In this document: one piece after another, positions 25,515-35,825 of the stretch
Layout of the letters: each line of letters starts with the position of its first letter
Position numbering within the stretch: the first letter of the stretch is position 1
Source: Piliocolobus tephrosceles
Taxonomy: Eukaryota > Chordata > Mammalia > Primates > Cercopithecidae
Length of the DNA stretch: 64,000 nucleotides
Assembly: GCF_002776525.5 (NCBI RefSeq)
Contig: NC_045436.1
Coordinates: 14,419,243 to 14,483,242 of the forward strand
Direction: 5' to 3'
The notes under the pieces: generated by a model
What the model saw: only the letters and a program-made list of their open reading frames with translations
Told to the model about the DNA's origin: nothing
Databases searched by the model: none
Position numbers and translations under genes: made by a program

Positions 25515-26290
25515 TTGAGTGACCATAGCCTGTGACACAGCCTCACAAGGTCCTGAGAACATGTGCCCAAGGTGGTTGTGTTACAGCTTGGTTTTACACA
25601 TTTTAGGGGAACAGAAGTTACAGGCAAAGACATAAATCAATACATGTAAGGTATACATTTGTTTGTCCTGGGAAGGAGGAGTCAAATAATTCCTGATTGG
25701 CAATTGAAAGAGTTAAGCTTTTCCTAAAGAGTTGAAGTCAGCAGAAAGAAATGATTGAGTTAAGATAAGGGGGTTGTGGAAGCCAAGGTTCTTGTTATAT
25801 ACATGAAGACTTTAAGTAATAGGCTTCAGAGAGAATAGATGGTAATTTTCTCTTATTGGACTTAACAAGGTGTCAGACTCTCTGGAAAGAACCTAATAAG
25901 GGAAGGAAATTCTTAATAGAATGCAAATTTTCCCCATAAGACACAGCTTTACAGGTTCACTTCAAAATATGTCAAAGAAAATATATTTTGGGGTAAAGTA
26001 TTTTGATTTCCTTCAGGCCCTGTTATGCTATACCAGAGTCAGGTTGAAGTTGGGTATCATTGCCACAAAGAATCTGTTTTGTGAGTCTTATGATTTCTAT
26101 TTTAATGTTAATGCTGCTCAGTTGTGCCTTAACTCCAAAGAGAGGGTACAATGAGGCATGTCTGGGCTGACACTTCGCATCATGATCTAAACTAGTTTCT
26201 CAGGTTTCTTGGGGAACCCTTTGGCCAGAAGGAAGGTCCATTCAGTCACTTGGGGGACTTAGAATTTTATTTCTGGTTTACAATAGTAAT
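25515..26290. mobile_element. probable medium-reiterated primate repeat (ERV-derived?)
   Basis: The order gagaacatgtgcccaaggtg, cagcttggttttacacattt, then caatacatgtaaggtataca, gagttaagataagggggttg, ccataagacacagctttaca, and finally a ggtccattcagtcacttggg block matches a common repeat that I recognise but cannot name securely. Boundaries are estimates. Confidence 0.4.
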
Positions 26291-26304
26291 CTAAGTTTAG
26301 AATA

Positions 26305-26797
26305 TTTTTAACTTTTATTTTAAGTTCAGGGGTACATGTGAAGCTTTGTTATATGGGTAAACTTGTGTCATGGGGTTTGCTATACAGATTATTTCATCAC
26401 CCAGGTATTCCCATTAGTTATTTTTTCCTTATCCTCTCCCTCCTCCTACCTTCTACCTTCTAGTAGGCCCCATTGTGTGTTGTTCCCCTGTATGTGTCAA
26501 TGTGTTCTCATCATTTAGCTCCAACTTACAAGTGAGAACATGTACAGTATTTGGTTTTCTGCCCCTGTGTTAGTTTGCTAAGGATAATGGCCTGCAGTTC
26601 CATCCATGTTCTCACAAAAGACATGATCTTGTTCTTTTTTTATGACTGCATAGTATTCCCATGGTGTTTATGTACCATATTTTCTTCATCCAGTCTACCA
26701 TTGATTACCATTGATGGGTAATTAGGTTAATTCCATGTCTTTGCTATTGAGAATAGTGTTGCAATGAACATACACGTGCATATGCCTTTATAATAGA

Positions 26798-26834
<37 letters not shown>

Positions 26835-27040
26835 AGAAGAAGTCTCACTCTGTCACCCAGGCTGGAGTGTAGTAGCATGATCTTGGCTCAATGCAACCTC
26901 CACCTCCCAGGTTCAAGTGATTCTCCTGCCTCAGCCTCCTTATTTTTAGAATGATTAATATTCTTTTGGGTGTATATAATCCCAGAAATGGGATTGCTGG
27001 GTTGAATGGTATTTCTGTCTTTATATCTTTGAGGAATACT
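26305..27040 (-). repeat. old L1 3' end, antisense, interrupted by Alu
   Basis: Antisense L1 3' UTR and ORF2 C-terminus: tttaagttcaggggtacatg, cccattgtgtgttgttcccc, agtgagaacatgtacagtat, and then tccatgtctttgctattgag. It runs in the same order as the intact L1 at 29.5-30.1 kb but is more diverged. A truncated Alu (26804-26946) interrupts it, and the L1 text resumes afterwards. Confidence 0.88.
26804..26946 (-). mobile_element. truncated Alu with 32-T tail, antisense
   Basis: A run of 32 T (26802-26833) is followed by antisense right-arm Alu text ending at tcagcctcct. A short tattttt follows, then a 10-bp target-site duplication, tagaatgatt, at 26794-26803 and 26947-26956. The tattttt may be a piece of the Alu middle left after an internal deletion, or filler at a 5'-truncated junction. 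Confidence 0.88.
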
Positions 27041-27044
27041 TTAA

Positions 27045-28475
27045 AAGTTTGGTTTCTTTATCTGTAAGGAGTTCATAGAAACTGCAGAAAATAAAATGAC
27101 TAATATTGACAATAAGTACAATGGTGCTTTCAGGTGAGATCCTGAGACTGAAAAATTATAGCTAAATTTTTAGGCCTCTTATTATTTTACTGCATTGCCC
27201 GTCTCTTCAGTTGCAATTACCCTCTGCACCACCAAACTCTTAGAGAAAAAGGCACAAAGGAAATCTTTAAAACATGGGATTAGTGAATGCTAATATGTTA
27301 CTATGGAATGCACTCCGATGAGAAACTAAAAAGGACTTACAACTTCAAAAACAGAGTTGTCAGTCATATTCATCCTTCAGAGAAATTTAAACAAACAAAA
27401 CCATTTTCTCTATAGTAAGGACTTGAGTAGTAAGCTCATGTAATTGCTTCTTTGCATTCAGATGCCAGTCTATTCAATGATGTCTTCCCTGCACATTGTT
27501 TAATCACCTGCTAATTAAACAATACAGACATTAGTAATCAAACAATGTTATCATCACTTTCTTTTTGGGAGTACTTGACTATATATGGTAGACTCTAGAA
27601 GAGACACACATTTCTAATTGACTGTTAATTTATATAAAATGAAGTTATTTATATCTAACAACCAAGAAATTTGATGAAATTTACTGTTTTATAAAGTCCC
27701 TATTTTAACATCTTTGGTCATAGACAATCTTGAGAAAAGGTTAAAAAACAACCATCAATTGCTTTTCCTGTAGAAGAGCAATCTGTTAATCTTGGCTACG
27801 TATAGGTATGTTTCCTCATTTGAAAGAGGATCAAAACAAATACTGTAGCTAATGAAAAAGTTGGGTTATATCATTTGTTTAGCAAAATGATACACCCTTT
27901 TGAAGATAAAGAAAAGAGAAGATTGACACTACTATTGTTGATCAGGTTATTCCATTTAGATTGAATCTAAAATTAGAAAACTCTGGTCACTGTTCTTGTT
28001 TTGTGTTTGTTTTAGTAAAATTAGGCCATACTATAAGACTTGGCAAATTACAATCTTCGTTTATTTGATTAGTGACCTGAAGATGTCAGCTGTCATAGTT
28101 TTATCTTGAACTATTTGAGAAAAGAGTTTTGAGGAAAAAAAACATATATTGTCAGTATTTTTAAGTAAACAATTAAGATATAGCTAACTGAGATAATTCA
28201 GCCTGAAATGGATTTGAGACCATTGTCATGAAATTTGTGTAGAAATATCTCCTGACTTGGAGCCGTAAAACATACTTTAATTCCAAAGTCATCAACTTAA
28301 TTAGTTACACATCTATAGAAACTCATTTCAACTTTCTGACTCAGCTTACTCATTTGTGCTATAGATATTATAGTATTATTCAGAGATTTATTTTTCAAAA
28401 TATCTCAAATTGTGTAATTAAAGACATATAGTAACTCTAAAGCATTGCATCTGTAAGAGGGTAATATGAAAGTGA
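27045..28475. other. unassigned AT-rich sequence, no gene seen
   Basis: No repeat family, exon or RNA gene recognised. Confidence 0.45.
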
Positions 28476-28482
28476 AAGGTAC

Positions 28483-28543
28483 ATAGATAGGTAAGCAAAT
28501 AGATAGGTAGATAGGTAGATAGATAGATAGATAAATAGATAGA
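28483..28543. repeat. (TAGA)n / (TAGG)n tetranucleotide microsatellite
   Basis: Interrupted tetranucleotide array of tagg, taga and taaa units; its longest pure run is about 4 units. Confidence 0.95.
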
Positions 28544-29054
28544 CAACTCTTTTAAAAACACATTTGCCTTTATTTCCTAGTGGGTGAAGACGAGGTGAGC
28601 ATGAATCTATTATTGAGCATACTGCAAATAATTTTTCATTTTGTTTCAAAATAGACTGAAGAAAGAGGACAGGTTAGTTGTATCTCTTCTGAGCTGGCTT
28701 CTCCTCCGTACAATCTTAGATTGAGAGGCAGAACAGAAGTTGAGGGGCAGAACAAAAATAAGTATTTTGGAAGAATGTCACACTGGGACCCAAGTATAGC
28801 ATGTCCTTATGCAACATTACATATGTGTTATGTCTTTAAGATAATTCTTAGAATAGATATTTCCAGGTCAAAAGTTAATTGCCTCCACAATTTTGATAAA
28901 TGCTGCTATACTGCCTTTGACAGAGGTTATATCAATTTATGTCTTTTCTAGTCAGATATAAAAATGCCTTTCACAAACATCTCTGTTGATGTACAATTAA
29001 ATTTGTGAATCTTTCCAAATCTACTAATTGAAAACTGATATATTAATGTAGTTT

Positions 29055-29221
29055 GTTTGTTTGTTTGTTTGTTTGAGATGGAGTCCCACTGTGTCACCCA
29101 GGCTGGAGTAGAGTGGCACGATCTCTGCTTACTGCAACCTCTGCCTCCTGGGTTCAAGCGAGTTTAGTGCTTTAGCCTTGTGAGCAGCTGGGACTACAGT
29201 CGTGCACCGCTGCATCTGGCT

Positions 29222-29266
<45 letters not shown>

Positions 29267-29393
29267 TATTTTTAGTAGAGATGGCATTTCACCATATTGG
29301 CCAGGCTGGTCTCGAACTGCTGACCTCAAGTGATCCACCCACCTCGGCCTCCCAAAATGCTGGGATTACAGGCATGAGCCACCGCACCCAGTC
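29055..29393 (-). mobile_element. Alu, antisense, with 42-T internal tract
   Basis: A (TTTG)n tail and both arms are present. The target-site duplication tgtagttt is at 29047-29054 and 29394-29401. The middle A-rich stretch (sense strand) has grown to 42 uninterrupted T on this strand at 29224-29265. The element is about 339 bp, longer than a typical Alu for this reason. Confidence 0.95.
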
Positions 29394-29471
29394 TGTAGTT
29401 TTAACTTAAGCTTACCTTATTATGAGATACTTTTAAATGTATAAAAGCCTACATGTATTTGCTTATTTGTG

Positions 29472-29486
29472 AACGATGTGTTTTTC
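29472..29486 (+). repeat. L1PA target-site duplication, left copy
   Basis: aacgatgtgtttttc, identical to 35811-35825. It flanks the tail end of the minus-strand L1. Confidence 0.95.
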
Positions 29487-29520
29487 TTTTTTTCTTTTCT
29501 TTTCTTTTATTTTTTTTATT

Positions 29521-29740
29521 ATACTTTAAGTTCTAGGGTACATGTGCATAACGTGCAGGTTTGTTACATATGTATACATGTGCCATGTTGGTGTGCTGCA
29601 CCCATCAACTCGTCAGCACCCATCAATTCATCATTTATATCAGGTATAACTCCCCAATGCAATCCCTCCCCCCTCCCCCCTCCCCATGACAGGCCCCATT
29701 GTGTGATGTTCTCCTTCCCGAGTCCAAGTGAGCTCATTGT
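29521..29740 (-). other. L1PA 3' UTR with poly(A) signal and G-rich tract
   Basis: Lies between the ORF2 stop (29741-29743) and the A-rich tail (plus-strand 29487-29514). AATAAA on the minus strand overlaps the tail start (plus-strand tttatt, 29515-29520). A C-tract at 29664-29685 reads on the minus strand as four G runs separated by single A, the conserved polypurine tract of L1 and a candidate G-quadruplex. Confidence 0.9.
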
Positions 29741-32700
29741 TCAGTTCCCACCTATGAGTGAGAACATGCGGTGTTTGGTTTTCTCTTCTTGTGATAGTTT
29801 GCTAAGAATGATGGTTTCCAGCTGCATCCATGTCCCTACAAAGGACGCAAACTCATCCTTTTTTATGGCTGCATAGTATTCCATGGTGTATATGTGCCAC
29901 ATTTTCTTAATCCAGTCTGTCACTGATGGACATTTGGGTTGATTCCAAGTCTTTGCTATTGTGAATAGTGCCGCAATAAACATACGTGTGCATGTGTCTT
30001 TGTAGTAGAATAATTTATAATCCTTTGGGTATATACCCAGTAGTGGGATGGCTGGGTCATATGGTACATCTAGTTCTAGATCTTTGAGGAATTGCCATAC
30101 TGTTTTCCATAATGGTTGAACTAGTTTACANNNNNNNNNNNNNNNNNNNNNNNNNNNNNNNNNNNNNNNNNNNNNNNNNNNNNNNNNNNNNNNNNNNNNN
30201 NNNNNNNNNNNNNNNNNNNNNNNNNNNNNNTTGAGGAATTGCCATACTGTTTTCCATAATGGTTGAACTAGTTTACAATCCCACCAACAGTGTAAAAGTG
30301 TTCCTATTTCTCCACATCCTCTCCAACACCTGTTGTTTCCTGATTTTTTAATGATTGCCATTCTAACTGGTGTGAGATGGTATCTCATTGTGGTTTTGAT
30401 TTGCATTTCTCTGATGGTGAGTGATGATGAGCATTTTTTCATGTGTCTGTTGGCTGTATGAATGTCTTCTTTTGAGAAATGTCTGTTCATATCCTTTCCC
30501 CACTTTTTGATGGGGTTTTTTGTTTTTTTCTTGTATATTTGTTTGAGTTCTTTGTAGATTCTGGAAATTAGCCCTTTGTCAGATGAGTAGGTTGCAAAAA
30601 TTTTCTCCCATTCTGTAGGTTTCCTGTGCATTCTGATGGTATCTTTTGCTGTGCAGAAGCTCTTTAGTTTAATTAGATCCCATTTGTCAATTTTGGCTTT
30701 TGCTGCCATTGCTTTTGGTGTTTTAGACATGAAGTCCTTGCCCATGCCTATGTCCTGAATGGTACTACCTAGATTTTCTTCTAGGGTTTTTATGGTATTA
30801 GGTCTAACATTTAAGTCTCTAATCCATCTTGAATTAATCTTCGTATAAGGAGTAAGGAAAGGATCCAGTTTCAGCTTTCTACTTATGGCTAGCCAATTTT
30901 CCCAGCACCATTTATTAAATAGGGAATCCTTTCCCCAGTTCTTGTTTTTGTCAGGTTTGTCAAAGATCAGATGATTGTAGATGTGTGGCATTATTTCTGA
31001 GGACTCCGTTCTGTTCCATTGGTCTATATCTCTGTTTTGGTACCAGTACCATGCTGTTTTGGTTACTGTAGCCTTGTAGTATAGTTTGAAGTCAGGTAGC
31101 GTGACGCCTCCGGCTTTGTCCTTTTGACTTAGGATTGTCTTGGCAATGCGGGCTCTTTCTTGGTTCCATATGAACTTTAAAGCAGTTTTTTCCAATTCGG
31201 TGAAGAAACTCATTGGTAGCTTGATGGGGATGGCATTGAATCTATAAATAACCTTGGGCAGTATGGCCATTTTCACGATATTGATTCTTCCTATCCATGA
31301 GCATGGTATGTTCTTCCATTTGTTTGTGTCCTCTTTGATTTCACTGAGCAGTGGTTTGTAGTTCTCCTTGAAGAGGTCCTTTACATCCCTTGTAAGTTGG
31401 ATTCCTAGGTATTTTATTCTCTTTGAAGCAATTGTGAATGGAAGTTCATTCCTGATTTGGCTCTCTGCTTGTCTGTTACTGGTGTATAAGAATGCTTGTG
31501 ATTTTTGCACATTAATTTTGTATCCTGAGACTTTGCTGAAGTTGCTTATCAGCTTAAGAAGATTTTGGGCTGAGACGATGGGGTTTTCTAAATATACAAT
31601 CATGTCATCTGCAAACAGGGACAATTTGACTTCTTCTTTTCCTAACTGAATACTCTTGATTTCTTTCTCTTGCCTGATTGCCCTAGCCAGAACTTCCAAC
31701 ACTATGTTGAATAGGAGTGGTGAGAGAGGGCATCCCTGTCTTGTGCCAGTTTTCAAAGGGAAGGCTTCCAGTTTTTGCCCATTCAGTATGATATTAGCTG
31801 TGGGTTTGTCATAAATAGCTCTTATTATTTTGAGGCACGTTCCATCAATACCGAATTTATTGAGCATTTTTAGCATGAAGGGCTGTTGAATTTTGTCAAA
31901 AGCCTTTTCTGCATCTATTGAGATAATCATGTGGTTCTTGTCTTTGGTTCTGTTTATATGCTGGGTTACGTTTATTGATTTGCGAATGTTGAACCAGCCT
32001 TGCATCCCAGGGATGAAGCCCACTTGATCATGGTGGATAAACTTTTTGATGTGCTGCTGAATCCGGTTTGCCAGTATTTTATTGAGGATTTTTGCATCGA
32101 TGTTCATCAGGGAGATTGGTCTAAAATTCTCTTTTTTTGTTGTGTCTCTGCCAGGCTTTGGTATCAGGATGATGTTGGCCTCATAAAATGAGTTAGGGAG
32201 GATTCCCTCTTTTTCTATTGATTGCAATAGTTTCAGAAGGAATGGTATCAGCTCCTCCTTGTACCTCTGGTAGAATTCAGCTGTGAATCCATCTGGTCCT
32301 GGGCTTTTTTTGGTGGGCAGGCTATTAATTGTTGCCTCAATTTCAGAGGCTGCTATTGGTCTATTCAGGGATTCAACTTCTTCCTGGTTTAGTCTTGGAA
32401 GAGTGTACGCGTCCAGGAAATTATCCATTTCTTCTAGATTTTCTAGTTGATTTGCGTAGAGGTGTTTATAGTATTCTCTGATGGTAGTTTGTATTTCTGT
32501 GGGGTCGGTGGTGATATCCCCTTTATCATTTTTTATTGTGTCTATTTGATTCCTCTCTCTATTCTTCTTTATTAGCCTTGCTAGTGGTCTGTCAATTTTA
32601 TTGATCTTTTCAAAAAACCAACTCCTGGATTCATTGATTTTTTGGAGGGTTTTTTGTGTCTCTATCTCCTTCAGTCCTGCTCTGATCTTAGTTATTTCTT

Positions 32701-33712
32701 GCCTTCTGCTAGCTTTTGAATGTGTTTGCTCTTGCCTCTCTAGTTCGTTTAATTGTGATGTTAGAGTGTCAATTTTAGATCTTTCCTGCTTTCTCTTGTG
32801 GGCACTTAGTGCTATAAATTTCCCTCTACACACTGCTTTAAATGTGTCCCAGAGATTCTGGTATGTTGTATCTTTGTTCTCATTGGTTTCAAAGAACATC
32901 TTTATTTCTGCTTTCATTTCGTTATGTACCCAGTAGACATTCAGGAGCAGGTTGTTCAGTTTCCATGTAGTTGAGCGGTTTTGGTTGAGTTTCTAAGTCC
33001 TGAGTTCTAGTTTGATTGCATTGTGGTCTGAGAGACAGTTTGTTATAATTTCTGTTCTTTTACATTTGCTGAGGAGTGCTTTACTTCCAATTATGTGGTC
33101 AATTTTGGAATAAGTGCGATGTGGTGCTGAGAAGAATGTATATTCTGTTGACTTGGGGTGGAGAGTTCTATAGATGTCTATTAGGTCCGCTTGGTGCAGA
33201 GATGAGTTCAATTCCTGGATATCCTTGTTAACGTTCTGTCTCGATGATCTGTCTAATGTTGACAGTGGAGTGTTGAAGTCTCCCATTATTATTGTATGGG
33301 AGTCTAAGTCTCTTTGTAAGTCTCTAAGGACTTGCTTTATGAATCTGGGTGCTCCTGTATTGGGTGCATATATATTTAGGATAGTTAGCTCTTCCTGTTG
33401 AATTGATCCCTTTACCATTATGTAATGGCCTTCTTTGTCTCTTTTGATCTTTGATGGTTTAAAGTCTGTTTTATCAGAGACTAGGATTGCAACCCCTGCT
33501 TTTTTTTGTTCTCCATTTGCTTGGTAGATCTTCCTCCATCCCTTTATTTTGAGCCTATGTATGTCTCTGCATGTGAGATGGGTCTCCTGAAGACAGCAGA
33601 CTGATGGGTCTTGACTCTTTATCCAGTTTGCCAGTCTGTGTCTTTTAATTGGAGCATTTAGTCCATTTACATTTAAGGTTAATATTGTTATGTGTGAACT
33701 TGATCCTGCCAT
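29741..33712 (-). pseudogene. L1 ORF2 (endonuclease / reverse transcriptase), one stop plus assembly gap
   Basis: Encodes the enzyme that nicks genomic DNA and copies L1 RNA at the nick (target-primed reverse transcription). Endonuclease residues are all present: N14, E43, D145, N147, D205, D229 and H230. The reverse-transcriptase FADD motif is intact, with the two Asp codons at 31604-31609 falling at positions 702 and 703, as in human ORF2p. The Cys-rich C-terminal region (near NRCWRGCGEIGTLLHCWWDC) precedes the gap. A TAG at 32993-32995 is codon 240, exactly at the end of the endonuclease domain. Downstream the same frame is open to 29741. Removing the 147-bp gap artefact leaves about 1274 codons, one fewer than human ORF2p; a codon is missing just after SFCTAK. 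As it stands only an endonuclease-length product could be read. Confidence 0.96.
30084..30277. other. assembly gap (100 N) with identical 47-bp flanks
   Basis: 30131-30230 is exactly 100 N. The 47 bases before it (30084-30130) are identical to the 47 bases after it (30231-30277). Normal L1 has this segment once. The two contig ends overlap and the gap is not real missing sequence. The extra 147 bp is a multiple of three, so the ORF2 frame appears to pass through it. Confidence 0.97.
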
Positions 33713-33775
33713 TGTGATATTAACTGGTTATTTTGCTCATTAGTTGATGCAGTTTCTTCCTAGCCTCGATGGTCT

Positions 33776-34792
33776 TTACATTTTGGCATGTTTTTGCAAT
33801 GGCTGGTACCTGTTGTTCCTTTCCATGTTTAGGGCTTCCTTCAGGGTCTCTTGTAAGGCAGGCCTGGTGGTGACAAAATCTCTAAGCATTTGCTTATCTG
33901 TAAAGAATTTTATTTCTCCCTCACTGATGAAACTTAGTTTGGCTGGATATGAAATTCTGGGTTTAAAATTCTTTTCTTTAAGAACGTTGAATATTGGCCC
34001 CCACTCTCTTCTGGCTTGTAGAGTTTCTGCCGAGAGATCTGCTGTCAGTCTGATGGGCTTCCCTTTGTGGGTAACCCGACCTTTCTCTCTGGCTGCCCTT
34101 AAGATTTTTTCCTTCATTTCAACTTTGGTGAATCTGGCAATTATGTGTCTTGGAGTTGCTCTTCTGGAGGAGTATCTTTGTGGCGTTCTCTGTATTTCCT
34201 GAATTTGAATGTTGGCCTGGCCTGCTAGGTTGGGGAAGTTCTCCTGGATGATATCCTGTAGAGTGTTTTCCAATTTGGTTCCATTTTCCCCCTCACTTTC
34301 AGGCACCCCAATCAGACGTAGATTTGGTCTTTTTACATAATCCCATACTTCTTGCAGGCTTTGTTCATTTCTTTTTCTTCTTTTTTCTTTTGGTTTCTCT
34401 TCTCACTTCATTTCATTCATTTGATCCTCCATCGCTGATACTCTTTCTTCCAGTTGATCGAGTCGGTTACTGAAACTTGTGCATTTGTCACGTATTTCTC
34501 GTGTCATGGTTTTCATCTCTGTCATTTCGTTTATGACCTTCTCTGCCTTAATTAGTCTAGCTGTCAATTCTTCCACTCTTTTTTCAAGATTTTTAGTTTC
34601 TTTGCGCTGGGTACATAATTCCTCCTTTAGCTCTGAGAGGTTTGATGGACTGAAGCCTTCTTCTCTCATCTCATCAAAATCATTCTCTGACCAGCTTTGA
34701 TCCGTTGCTGGCGATGGGCTGTGCTCCTTTGCAGGAGGAGATGCGCTCTTAGTTTTTGAATTTCCAGCTTTTCTGCCCTGCTTTTTCCCCAT
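33776..34792 (-). pseudogene. L1 ORF1 (RNA-binding chaperone), one in-frame stop
   Basis: ORF1p is the trimeric RNA-binding protein that coats L1 RNA. The frame is 339 codons including the terminal stop, giving 338 aa, the same length as human ORF1p. It begins MGKKQGRKAGNSKTK. The N-terminal third has heptad-like coiled-coil character (residues about 50-125, ending DQLEERVSAMEDQMNEMK). The RRM region and C-terminal domain follow, with the conserved blocks around RRATPRHIIARFTKVEMKEK and the ending YQPLQKHAKM. A TGA at 34403-34405 is codon 130, between the coiled coil and the RRM, so the RNA-binding part would not be translated. The codon context (after AAG, before GAA) fits loss of a CGA Arg codon by CpG decay, which is inference. 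No other stop is present between the two open parts. Confidence 0.95.
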
Positions 34793-35368
34793 CTTTGTGG
34801 TTTTATCTGTCTCTGGTCTCTGATGATGGTGATGTACTGATGGGGTTTTGGTATAGGTGACCTTCCTGTTTGATAGTTTTCCTTCTGACAGTCAGGACCC
34901 TCAGCTATAGGTCTGTTGGAGATTGCTTGAGGTCCACTCCAGACCCTGTTTGCCTGGGTATCAGCAGCAGAGGTTGCAGAAGACAGAATATTGCTGAACA
35001 GCGAGTGCACCTGTCTGATTCTTGCTTTGGAAGCTTCCTCTCAGGGGTGTACTCCACCCTGTGAGGTGTGGGGTGTCAGACTGCCCCTAGTGGGAGATGT
35101 CTCCCAGTTAGGCTACTCAGGGGTCAGGAACCCACTTGAGCAGGCAGACTGCCCCTTCTCAGATCTCAACCTCCGTGTTGGGAGATCCACTGCTCTCTTC
35201 AAAGCTGTCAGACAGAGTCGTTCGCGTTTGCACAGGCTTCTGCACCTTTAGCTGAGCTCTGTCCCCAGAGGCGCAGTCTACAGAGACAGGCAGGTTTCCT
35301 TGAGCTGCTGTGAGCTCCACCCAGTTCGAGCTTCCCAGCAGCTTTATTTACCTACTTAAGCCTCAGGG

Positions 35369-35413
35369 ATGGCGGGCGCCCCTCCCCCAGCCTCGCTACT
35401 GCCTTGTGGGTAG
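35369..35413 (+). other. antisense ORF0-like start, stops after 14 codons
   Basis: On the plus strand, antisense to L1, an ATG opens a reading frame in the part of the 5' UTR where primate L1 ORF0 is described. The frame begins MAGAPPPAS and meets TAG at 35411-35413. If this is the ORF0 start, this copy is truncated. A different, overlapping plus-strand frame of 67 codons (35310-35513) is open. Confidence 0.5.
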
Positions 35414-35790
35414 ATTGCCACAGACTGCTGTGTTAGCAAGGAGGGAGGCTCCGTGGGCGTGGAAACCTCCCGGCCAGGTGTGGGATATATTCTCCGGTGT
35501 GCCGGTGTTATAGCGCAGTATTGGGGTGGGAGTTACCCGATTTTCCAGGTGTTGTGTGTCTCAGTTCCCCTGGCTAGGAAAAGGGACTCCCTTCCCCCTC
35601 GCGCTTCCCAGGTGAGGCGATGCCTCGCCCTGCTTCAGCTCTCGCTGGTCGGGCTGCAGCAGCTGACCCGCACGGATTGTCCGGCACTCCTGAGTGAGAT
35701 GACCCCAGTACCTCAGTTGAAAATGCAGAAATCACCGGTCTTCTGTGTCCCTCCCGCTGGGAGATGGAGACTGACGCTGTTCCTATTCGG

Positions 35791-35798
35791 CCATCTTG
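35791..35798 (-). promoter_or_regulatory. YY1-type site at L1 5' end
   Basis: Plus-strand ccatcttg (minus CAAGATGG) about 10 bases from the L1 5' end, in the position of the known YY1 site that sets the L1 transcription start. Confidence 0.85.
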
Positions 35799-35810
35799 CT
35801 CCACCCTATC

Positions 35811-35825
35811 AACGATGTGTTTTTC
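35811..35825 (+). repeat. L1PA target-site duplication, right copy
   Basis: aacgatgtgtttttc, identical to 29472-29486. It flanks the 5' end of the L1. Confidence 0.95.

Larger units (their letters stand above)
34793..35806 (-). promoter_or_regulatory. L1PA 5' UTR, internal promoter
   Basis: About 1 kb and clearly richer in CpG than the rest of the window. In known L1 biology this region holds an internal RNA polymerase II promoter for the minus-strand L1 transcript and an antisense promoter firing outward into the 35.8-kb side. A YY1-type site lies near the 5' end. It is roughly 100 bp longer than the youngest human 5' UTR, consistent with retention of the approximately 129-bp segment lost in the youngest subfamilies; that last point is inference. 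Confidence 0.85.
29487..35810 (-). mobile_element. full-length L1 retrotransposon, L1PA lineage
   Basis: About 6.3 kb including the 100-N gap and duplicated edge. In order on the minus strand it holds a 5' UTR beginning near 35806 (with the GATAGGGTGG junction), ORF1 (34792-33776), an inter-ORF spacer of about 60 bp, ORF2 (33712-29741), a 3' UTR with a G-rich tract and an A-rich tail with AATAAA. A perfect 15-bp target-site duplication brackets it. Four bases (tatc on the plus strand, 35807-35810) between the L1 5' end and the duplication may be untemplated. The 5' UTR of about 1 kb and the ORF1 N-terminal sequence differ from the youngest human L1 and suggest an older L1PA subfamily, roughly L1PA4 to L1PA8. 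ORF1 and ORF2 each carry one in-frame stop. Confidence 0.98.

Noticed and set aside
29741..32917. A 1058-codon frame that looks like one long intact protein
   Set aside because: It is the ORF2 part downstream of the codon-240 stop, and it includes the 100-N gap and the duplicated 47 bp, so it is not an intact gene.
31368..34202. Plus-strand open frames of 60-150 codons inside the L1
   Set aside because: They are antisense shadows of ORF1 and ORF2, with no independent support.
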